Positions 1-4,601 of a DNA stretch of 7,728 nucleotides are shown here, piece after piece; within the stretch, counting starts at the first letter, position 1, and each line of letters starts with the position of its first letter. This DNA is from Bacteroidota bacterium (GTDB taxonomy: Bacteria; Bacteroidota; Bacteroidia; Flavobacteriales; Flavobacteriaceae): NCBI GenBank assembly GCA_021793535.1, contig JAJYSO010000069.1:1-7728 (forward strand), given 5' to 3'. The translations under genes were made by a program, and so were the position numbers. Below the pieces are notes generated by a model. The model did no database searches. It worked only from the letters and a program-made list of their open reading frames with translations, and had not been told where the DNA came from.

Positions 1-1280
1 TGCAAGGGCAAGCATCGCATACCCTACAATTGGGGTACATCAAAGATAACCAGCGAATCATCGACGAAAGCCTCGTCTCTGTCTTTCGAGGTACCCATTC
101 ATATACTGGGGAACCCACGGTTGAGATCTCTTGTCATGGCAGCCCCTTTATCCAACAGGAAATTATCAATTTGTTACTGCGAAAAGGTTGTCGTGCAGCA
201 AAACCTGGCGAGTTCACCATGCGCGCATTTTTAAATGGGAAAATGGACTTGAGTCAAGCTGAGGCTGTGGCCGATCTAATCGCCAGCGACAACAAGGCAG
301 CACATCAAATGGCAATGAATCAAATGCGAGGAGGTTTTGCTCAGGAGATTCAAACCTTACGTGAAGAACTTCTCAATTTTGCGGCACTCATTGAGCTCGA
401 ACTCGATTTTTCAGAAGAAGATGTCGAGTTTGCCAACCGGAAAGAATTACAGCAACTGATCTGGAAAATTCAAAAAACCCTCAACAAATTAATCGATTCA
501 TTTGCAGTAGGGAATGTTTTAAAACGCGGAATTCCCGTGGCCATTATTGGTGAGCCCAATGCAGGAAAATCCACTTTGTTAAACGCACTCTTGAACGAAG
601 ACCGGGCCATTGTTAGCGATATTGCCGGCACGACAAGAGATACTATCGAAGATGAAATTGCCATAGACGGAATTGGTTTTCGCTTTATCGATACTGCTGG
701 AATCCGCGAAACCACAGATAAGATTGAAGAATTAGGGATTCAAAAAACTTTTGAAAAAATCAAGAAGGCCTCCATTGCCTTATTAATGATTCCCAGCCCT
801 TTGGTCCTCCAAAAAGAAGAGCAACAAAAAACGATCATCGAAATTAACCGTATCAAAAACCGCTTTCCGGACAAACCCTTTTTAATTGTCGTTAACAAAA
901 TCGATTTATCAAAGGAAGACGAAATCGCATATTTGCAGAAAAGCTTCCATCAAGTCTCGGGTGCAGATGTACATTTTATCTCGGCCAAGAAAAAAATGGG
1001 AATCAGTGCCTTGAAAAATAAACTTAAAAATTATGTGGATACGGGAGCCTTACGGAACAATGACACTATTGTGACCAGTTCCCGTCACTATGATTCACTA
1101 TTAAAAGCACAGCAAGAAATCAATCGCGTTCAAGAAGGACTTAACCTTGGACTGACTGGGGATTTATTAGCCATAGACATTCGACAGGCATTGCATTTCT
1201 TTGGGGAAATAACCGGAGAAGACATTGACCCCGATCAATTGCTGGGGCATATCTTTGCTAATTTTTGCATCGGGAAATAA
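1..1280 (+). CDS. mnmE: tRNA modification GTPase MnmE (TrmE), 5' end outside the window
   Basis: MnmE works with MnmG to install the carboxymethylaminomethyl group (cmnm5U) on wobble uridine 34 of certain tRNAs in the cytoplasm. The frame is already open at base 3, reading QGQASHTLQLG, which matches the N-terminal tetrahydrofolate-binding domain. Only roughly the first 40 codons are therefore missing, and the TTG at base 30 is not a real start. Visible motifs in order are SYTGEPTVEISCHGSP and GEFTMRAFLNGKMDL (N-terminal domain), then the GTPase motifs: P-loop GEPNAGKS (bases 549-572), G2 TTRD (630-641), G3 DTAG (690-701) and G4 NKID (894-905), followed by ISAKK. The protein ends in FCIGK, with the conserved functional C-terminal cysteine. 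There is no frameshift. The last 18 bases form a known class of island attachment site, described separately. No clear terminator follows. Confidence 0.97.
   Translation, partial: QGQASHTLQLGYIKDNQRIIDESLVSVFRGTHSYTGEPTVEISCHGSPFIQQEIINLLLRKGCRAAKPGEFTMRAFLNGKMDLSQAEAVADLIASDNKAAHQMAMNQMRGGFAQEIQTLREELLNFAALIELELDFSEEDVEFANRKELQQLIWKIQKTLNKLIDSFAVGNVLKRGIPVAIIGEPNAGKSTLLNALLNEDRAIVSDIAGTTRDTIEDEIAIDGIGFRFIDTAGIRETTDKIEELGIQKTFEKIKKASIALLMIPSPLVLQKEEQQKTIIEINRIKNRFPDKPFLIVVNKIDLSKEDEIAYLQKSFHQVSGADVHFISAKKKMGISALKNKLKNYVDTGALRNNDTIVTSSRHYDSLLKAQQEINRVQEGLNLGLTGDLLAIDIRQALHFFGEITGEDIDPDQLLGHIFANFCIGK
1263..1280 (+). other. Candidate chromosomal attachment site (attB-like) at the 3' end of mnmE
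   Basis: The last 18 bases of mnmE, TTTTGCATCGGGAAATAA, encode F-C-I-G-K-stop. This is the same stretch used as the 18-bp core by SGI1-family islands in trmE of enterobacteria. A tyrosine recombinase remnant lies only 187 bases downstream in the same direction, which is the usual position of an island integrase next to its attachment site. I found no second copy of the 18-mer in this window, so the far junction is either outside it or lost. The assignment is inference from position and family knowledge. Confidence 0.4.
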
Positions 1281-1407
1281 AACTGTTCTCCTTTATTTTC
1301 TTTTAGTCCTTTGTTTGACTATCATACAGCTATAAGATTATCTGCTTTCTTATTGAAGCCTTTGTTGCTACACATGCGATACATATGTGATGCGTTTTAA
1401 AAAACGT

Positions 1408-1426
1408 TACACGATGTGGTACACGA
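1408..1426 (+). repeat. Short direct repeat of TACACGA between mnmE and the recombinase remnant
   Basis: TACACGA occurs at 1408-1414 and again at 1420-1426, a spacing of 12 bases. Just upstream is a 6-bp inverted repeat, CGTTTT (1393-1398) and AAAACG (1401-1406), with a 2-base gap. Closely spaced small repeats between an attachment site and an integrase gene can be recombinase arm sites or an operator for the integrase gene. Nothing here proves that. The rest of 1281-1466 shows no gene. Confidence 0.25.
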
Positions 1427-1466
1427 ATGACAATATGATTAATAACGTAACAAATGGGGAGCGATT

Positions 1467-1674
1467 ATGAAAATCAAACTACTCGAGAGAAAAATTAAAG
1501 AATGAAAGAGTTGGTCTACAAATAGAATATTATAAAGGCTCTTTTACATTGCCAAATGGCAAAAGAAAATATGACCAGGAATTTGAGAGCCTAGAATTGT
1601 ATCTATTTCAAAATCCGAAATCTGCGGAGGAAAAGAAAAAGAATAAAGAAACTTTGGCATTAGCTGCCATTTAA
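1467..1674 (+). pseudogene. Tyrosine site-specific recombinase (integrase), frameshifted N-terminal remnant
   Basis: ATG at 1467 opens MKIKLLERKIKE and hits TGA at 1503-1505. The family sequence continues in the next frame from base 1501: NERVGLQIEYYKGSF, then ESLELYLFQNPKSAEEKK and NKETLALA. This matches the N-terminal arm-binding domain of Bacteroidetes integrases, which typically read as a basic start, an LYLDYY-like strand, an LYLF-P motif and a NKETL-LAE helix. One extra base near 1491-1502 therefore separates two halves of the same domain. Family resemblance ends at about 1667, and TAA follows at 1672-1674. The core-binding and catalytic domains (R-H-R-Y) are absent, so no recombinase can be made. 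Its place directly behind mnmE suggests it was the integrase of an island inserted at the mnmE 3' end. The truncation point coincides with the left edge of the adenylyltransferase cassette. Confidence 0.75.
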
Positions 1675-2613
1675 ACGAAGACAAAGTGAGAAGTACAGAC
1701 GAAATAAAAAAACTGATGATTTCAACAGCAAACTCAGATGATAGGATTAGAGGTGTTCTTTTAAATGGTTCAAGAGCAAATCCAAACATTACACCTGACC
1801 AATACCAAGACTTTGATATCATTTTCATCGTGAATGACCTAAAATCATTTACAGAAAACCATAGTTGGACAAACCGATTTGGAGAAAAACTCATTTGCCA
1901 ACTTCCAAACGAAATGTTTTTTGATGAAGATGAAAAACGGAAAGAAATTGCATTCACTTATTTGATGCTTTTTACAGATGGAAATCGCATTGACTTAAAA
2001 CTCTTTCCAACAGAAAAATTTAACACCGATTTTGAACCTGACAGCTTAACACTTGTGTGGCTTGATAAAGACAATTTATTTTCAAATATTTCCAATTCGA
2101 CAGACGAAGATTATCATATCCAAAAGCCAAGCGAAAAATATTTTTTGGACGTTTGTAATGAATTTTGGTGGGTGACAACTTATGTAGCAAAAGGACTTTT
2201 AAGAAATGAAATACCTTATGCAAAAGAAATGCTTGAAACGGTTGTGCGACCAATGTTTATGAAAGTAATAGAGTGGTTTATTGGTGTTAAAACTGACTTT
2301 TCAACAGCGTTTGGTAAAAGTGGAAAGTTTATGGATCAGTATTTATCAAATGAGCATTATGACAAAATACTTGCAACTTATTCAAACCAGCAAATTGAAC
2401 ACAATTGGAAATCTTTATTTTTGATGACAGAATTGTTCGGAGAGTTTGCGAACAAAATTGCAGACAATTTAAACCTCAATTACAACACAGATGAAGGGCA
2501 AAATGTAAAAAAATATTTAAGAACTGTATACGTCAAACAAAAATAAACGGTAAACGGCAGCCAACAACTAGCGTTTCATTGTTGGCTCTGCGAGCCCAAC
2601 GAAACGCTAGTTG
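1671..2613 (+). mobile_element. Putative single gene cassette: adenylyltransferase plus attC-like site
   Basis: An integron-type cassette begins with TTRRRY after a G and ends in the G of the next GTTRRRY. At the right end, GTTAGGC lies at 2613-2619 on the outer edge of a 60-bp palindrome. At the left end, TTTAAAC at 1670-1676 matches GTTRRRY at six of seven positions. The bases after the two cut points are alike: TTAAACGAAGA and TTAGGCGATGA. The resulting 943-bp unit contains one ORF whose start lies 15 bases from the left edge, typical of cassette architecture. The recombinase fragment loses family resemblance within about four bases of that edge. The left site has T instead of G, no integrase gene is present, and recombinase sequence does not resume on the right, so this remains an inference. 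Confidence 0.35.
1686..2546 (+). CDS. Aminoglycoside 6-adenylyltransferase, ANT(6)/AadE/AadS family
   Basis: The predicted cytosolic enzyme transfers AMP from ATP to the 6-hydroxyl of streptomycin. Its 286 residues agree with the 280-300 usual for the family. The nucleotidyltransferase core shows NGSR (27-30), then DFD with acidic residues D42 and D44, and RIDL with D103, giving the metal-binding set. The family's central signature CNEFWWVTTYVAKGL is at 157-171, followed by VRPM and an ATYS segment at 230-233. The GTG at 1686 is the only reasonable start: an in-frame stop lies at 1644, no ATG lies between, and the resulting MRSTDEI fits the family N-terminus. No Shine-Dalgarno is visible, which is normal here. 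There is no obvious dedicated promoter, so expression may come from upstream. By eye it is more AT-rich than mnmE. An attC-like palindrome begins 13 bases after the stop, suggesting acquisition as a cassette. Family assignment is firm; resistance activity is inferred. Confidence 0.92.
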   Translation: MRSTDEIKKLMISTANSDDRIRGVLLNGSRANPNITPDQYQDFDIIFIVNDLKSFTENHSWTNRFGEKLICQLPNEMFFDEDEKRKEIAFTYLMLFTDGNRIDLKLFPTEKFNTDFEPDSLTLVWLDKDNLFSNISNSTDEDYHIQKPSEKYFLDVCNEFWWVTTYVAKGLLRNEIPYAKEMLETVVRPMFMKVIEWFIGVKTDFSTAFGKSGKFMDQYLSNEHYDKILATYSNQQIEHNWKSLFLMTELFGEFANKIADNLNLNYNTDEGQNVKKYLRTVYVKQK

Positions 2614-2619
2614 TTAGGC
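2560..2619 (+). repeat. attC-like 60-bp imperfect palindrome after the adenylyltransferase gene
   Basis: Bases 2563-2577 (AACAACTAGCGTTTC) pair perfectly with 2601-2615. The outer GCC (2560-2562) pairs with GGC (2617-2619), leaving A2616 unpaired. The inner part continues with 2579-2581 against 2597-2599 and 2584-2587 against 2593-2596, leaving a two-base TT bulge (2582-2583) and a CTGCG loop. The single mismatch (A2578 with C2600) becomes a G-T wobble when the bottom strand folds, so the bottom strand folds better, as in integron attC sites. The right edge GTTAGGC matches the R' core GTTRRRY exactly. The left edge GCCAAC lacks one pyrimidine of the expected R'' box, and the extra base sits in the R box rather than the L box, so it is not a textbook attC. 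It could instead act as a terminator, although no T-tract follows. Confidence 0.7.
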
Positions 2620-2685
2620 GATGATGTCCGTCCTTAACCGCTTGTAAAAGCTAATGACGTCTGTTTGAATTTTAAATTATTAAAA

Positions 2686-2967
2686 ATGAACAGACTGAAT
2701 GTTTTTATTTTTATCGCCTTAGGAGGCCTGAGTGGCAGTTATTGCCGATATTTAATTGGGGGACTTGTTACCAAACTTTTTTCAACAGCTTTCCCTTTTG
2801 GAACTTTTGCCGTAAACATTCTTGGATGTTTTCTAATCGGTATTTTTTACGCCTTATCTAAAGACTTTTCTTGGTTTTCTGCTAATTTATCGCTTTTACT
2901 GATAACAGGATTTTGTGGCGGTTTTACTATGTTTTCGTCTTTTACCTACTAGAATATCAATCTCTTA
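2686..2967 (+). pseudogene. crcB: Fluoride channel CrcB/FluC, broken by a stop codon and 3' truncation
   Basis: Intact FluC is an inner-membrane dual-topology dimer that exports fluoride, about 120-130 residues with four membrane helices. Starting at the ATG at 2686, the product is only 88 residues. It keeps GGLSGSYCRY (13-22), FPFGTFAVNILGCFLIG (36-52) with the pore-lining Asn, and GFCGGFTMFSSF (76-87), where the family has TTFSTF. TAG at 2950-2952 stands where the family has the conserved Glu after the FSTF-Y stretch. The frame beyond it reads NINLL, still family-like, to about 2967 and then becomes unrelated. Helix 4 is missing, so both a nonsense change and a terminal loss disable it. A TTG in frame 21 bases upstream is an unlikely start. 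The gene lies just right of the attC-like site, and the truncation falls near the HigBA promoter region, suggesting a recombination junction there. Confidence 0.8.
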
Positions 2968-3009
2968 ACGCAAATCCCCGAAACGTTCGGAGTAATAAAA
3001 GAAAATTCG

Positions 3010-3047
3010 ATAAGTTCGGATTAAAATCGAACTTATTTATATATTTG
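3010..3047 (+). promoter_or_regulatory. Promoter with palindromic operator of the HigBA operon
   Basis: ATAAGTTCG (3010-3018) and CGAACTTAT (3028-3036) form a perfect 9-bp inverted repeat with a 9-base spacer. Directly after it, TATATTTG at 3040-3047 is an exact match to the Bacteroidetes -7 element TAnnTTTG. A TTCG at 3015-3018 may serve as a weak -33 element. The repeat covers the space between the two elements, the expected place for an autorepressor such as the HigA antitoxin, alone or with HigB. Transcription would begin around 3051-3054, so the message would carry only a few bases before the toxin ATG at 3057. Confidence 0.65.
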
Positions 3048-3056
3048 CAATCGTAG

Positions 3057-3395
3057 ATGAGACTGACCAATAAAAAAATATTAGAAAAGCTTAAAAGAAA
3101 GAACAGAGGAAATATTCCTTTGACCAAAGCTATCGATCAACTAATTAAGGATATTAACGACAATAATTGGAAAAATCAAACTGAACTAAAGAAGACAAGA
3201 AAAGATGCAGACAACGTTCATAGCGATGGATTTTATTTCTTCAACATCAATATTAGCAGAACAATGATTTTAATTGAGTTTGATGACAACGAAGCTACTG
3301 CTATTTGGGTTGGAACACACCAAGAATATGAAACGATCTTTAAAAACAACAGAAATACTATTAAGAAGTGGTTAAAGGTTAATGACTGGATTTAA
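3057..3395 (+). CDS. HigB-family type II toxin (RelE-superfamily mRNA interferase)
   Basis: A 112-residue basic protein resembling the HigB toxin family (Pfam HigB_toxin), whose members cleave mRNA in the ribosome. Visible family features are the N-terminal RLTNKKILEKL, the NWKNQTELK segment at 37-45, the core strands DGFYFFNI and RTMILIEFD (57-76), and the hallmark IWVGTHQEYETI at 83-94. The C-terminal TIKKWLKVNDWI is a common extension. The ATG at 3057 is chosen because it fits the family N-terminus and lies directly behind a clear -7 element; that makes the message nearly leaderless, and no Shine-Dalgarno exists. The toxin comes first in the operon, as is usual for higBA, and the antitoxin ATG follows 12 bases after the toxin stop. 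There is no internal stop, so it appears intact. Toxin activity is inferred. Confidence 0.87.
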   Translation: MRLTNKKILEKLKRKNRGNIPLTKAIDQLIKDINDNNWKNQTELKKTRKDADNVHSDGFYFFNINISRTMILIEFDDNEATAIWVGTHQEYETIFKNNRNTIKKWLKVNDWI

Positions 3396-3407
3396 AAAAA
3401 CAAGATT

Positions 3408-3968
3408 ATGAAAACACAATTCGACATATCAGAACTAATTGAAAATGGGGAAATCCTAAATGAATTGGATTTTGAAAGAGCAATGATTGCGGACAGAAAA
3501 TTGCGTGTTCTTGCAAAGGAAAATTCCAAATTCAAATCCGTTCGAAAAAAATTAAGAGATTTAATTGAACAATACGAAAATAAAAATTGGAGTGTTGATT
3601 CTAATATTTCTGACAAAAAACTACGAGAAAGCGATGTTGCGGAATTAATAGCCGAAAAAGAACGATTATTTATCCAGCGGAGAAAAGAGCTTATCCGAAA
3701 AAAATTAAAGAATTTAAATCTAACACAACAAGACTTTGGGAAAGTTTTGGGACACCAAAGCAAATCCTATATGTCTGAACTGATAAATGGAGTAAGTCCT
3801 TTTTCCTTAAAAGATTTGATTGTTATCAATAGAATTTTAAAAATTGATTTAACTGATTTGGTTCCAACCTTTCTATCACAATCTGATAGAGTAAAAATTA
3901 GAACAACGATTAAAAAATTGGATAATCCAAAACTGAAATTAAGTAAAGACGATTTAGCATTAGTGTAA
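3408..3968 (+). CDS. HigA-like antitoxin with C-terminal XRE-type helix-turn-helix
   Basis: A 186-residue protein with a lysine-rich, helical N-terminal half (about 1-90) and a Cro/CI-type helix-turn-helix in the C-terminal half (about 93-155). Recognisable parts are RKKLKNLNLTQQDFGKVLG (98-115), the recognition helix region SKSYMSELINGVSPFS (118-133) and LIVINRILKID (137-147). The protein is expected to bind and neutralise the upstream toxin and to repress the shared promoter through the palindrome at 3010-3036. The N-terminal part probably binds the toxin. It is longer than the classical HigA of about 100 residues, but its place after a HigB-type toxin, 12 bases away on the same strand, supports the role. 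The C-terminus KLKLSKDDLALV looks natural. The group II intron remnant begins about 16 bases after the stop but has not cut into the gene. Confidence 0.85.
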   Translation: MKTQFDISELIENGEILNELDFERAMIADRKLRVLAKENSKFKSVRKKLRDLIEQYENKNWSVDSNISDKKLRESDVAELIAEKERLFIQRRKELIRKKLKNLNLTQQDFGKVLGHQSKSYMSELINGVSPFSLKDLIVINRILKIDLTDLVPTFLSQSDRVKIRTTIKKLDNPKLKLSKDDLALV

Positions 3969-3984
3969 AATTGCTATTACCAAT

Positions 3985-4330
3985 TCGAGTAGGCGACCCC
4001 GCTTCTCAATAGAAACGGGGTAAGCCTCTCACACCACTAAGCGTACGGGTCTCGTACCTAGCGGTTCACTGGATTATGGATTGAGTTGAACATAAACTTC
4101 CAACAGGCTGACCCTCTTTTTCTTAAACGTGCGGGAGTAATCATAGCTTTCAGAATTGGACTTTGAGCAATTGCCCAACCTCCTTTTCTACTATACGACC
4201 ATGGCCTGGCATCTCTTGGTTTTGCCCCAAGACGAAGAAAATTCTTACAACGCCGCTTGGCTTTCTTCCAGTGATGCCAGATACAATAGCGCAAGCGGTT
4301 TCTTAAATTTACGTTCCGTCTTCGCCATAG
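3985..4330 (-). mobile_element. Group II intron, 3' portion only (5'-truncated)
   Basis: Read on the minus strand, this piece holds the last part of an intron-encoded reverse transcriptase/maturase followed by RNA domains V and VI and the 3' splice end near 3985 (CTACTCGAAT). The reverse transcriptase catalytic region, domains I-IV and the 5' splice site are absent. Homology fades beyond roughly 4320-4345. It is a dead fragment that could splice or move only in trans, if at all. It lies antisense to the toxin-antitoxin operon, with its 3' edge about 16 bases from the antitoxin stop codon. Limits at the right side are approximate. Confidence 0.8.
3988..4067 (-). ncRNA. Group II intron RNA domains V and VI
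   Basis: On the minus strand, domain V runs from about 4067 to 4031. An ACCGCTA arm pairs with TAGTGGT, and inside it GTACG pairs with CGTAC around a five-base loop (AGACC). It is followed by TGTGAGAGGC, the usual junction of bacterial introns. Domain VI follows as a hairpin with ACCCCG and CGGGGT arms (bases 4016-4021 and 3996-4001), then GCCTACTCG near the 3' end. The maturase stop codon lies inside the 5' arm of domain V. These are the catalytic core and branch-point domains of the ribozyme. Without domain I they cannot splice alone. Confidence 0.78.
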
Positions 4331-4360
4331 GTTTGTGCTAGAACTCCCGCCCGAACGCAA
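4058..4360 (-). pseudogene. Group II intron reverse transcriptase/maturase, C-terminal fragment
   Basis: A 100-codon frame whose residues from about 19 onward match the maturase (X/thumb) domain of intron-encoded proteins: LRNRLRYCIWHHWKKAKRRC (19-38), then RKGGWAIAQSPILKAM (58-73) and LRKRGSACWKF (79-89). It ends in IHNPVNR at a stop that lies within RNA domain V. No HNH endonuclease domain follows, as in the bacterial lineages that lack one. The ATG at 4360 is not a true start: the first 18 residues are not family-like, and the seven reverse transcriptase blocks with YADD are missing, so the gene is cut at its 5' side. Intact proteins of this family have roughly 400-600 residues. The product is presumably not made or not functional. 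Confidence 0.82.
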
Positions 4361-4427
4361 AGCCGGTCAAACATTAGAAATCAGACTACAACGACCGTGC
4401 TAATTCAAAAACAGATGGACAATATTT

Positions 4428-4601
4428 ATGGACTTCAACAATATTGATGAAATTAAAAAAGCAGGATTTATCGGCTTCAAAAAAGCGGAATATTTACAAA
4501 TTGGAACAGACGGCCACCTTGAATTCAACTCATTTATTAAAATAATTTTTACCTTTAATAAAAAATTAACAATAAGTACTTATGGAAGTAGAGCAAAATA
4601 G
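4428..4601 (+). CDS. Small orphan ORF, possibly the N-terminal remnant of a lost gene
   Basis: The 57-codon frame starts MDFNNIDEIKKAGFIGFKK, a natural-looking soluble N-terminus that faintly recalls some Bacteroidetes GIY-YIG-like proteins (weak impression from memory only). After about residue 20 it becomes low in resemblance and AT-rich (FIKIIFTFNKKLTIS), and it runs 20 bases into the receptor gene in another frame. It probably represents the start of a gene truncated by a rearrangement, with the remainder being the receptor's upstream region. No Shine-Dalgarno or good promoter was found. Just upstream, at 4345-4402, another short frame ends QTLEIRLQRPC at TAA (4400-4402), which may be a second gene scrap. 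I do not assign a function. Confidence 0.25.
   Translation: MDFNNIDEIKKAGFIGFKKAEYLQIGTDGHLEFNSFIKIIFTFNKKLTISTYGSRAK

Noticed and set aside
470..715. Minus-strand open frame opposite mnmE
   Set aside because: It is a shadow of the conserved GTPase domain on the + strand and has no protein-family features.
1544..1957. 137-codon minus-strand frame
   Set aside because: It lies opposite the recombinase remnant and the adenylyltransferase N-terminus; its Phe/Ser-rich composition is typical of antisense to AT-rich coding sequence.
3392..3763. 123-codon minus-strand frame
   Set aside because: It is antisense to the antitoxin gene, with Ser/Phe-rich low-complexity translation and no family resemblance.
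4156..4341. 61-codon + strand frame
   Set aside because: It is the complement of the maturase C-terminal fragment, which has clear family motifs on the minus strand.
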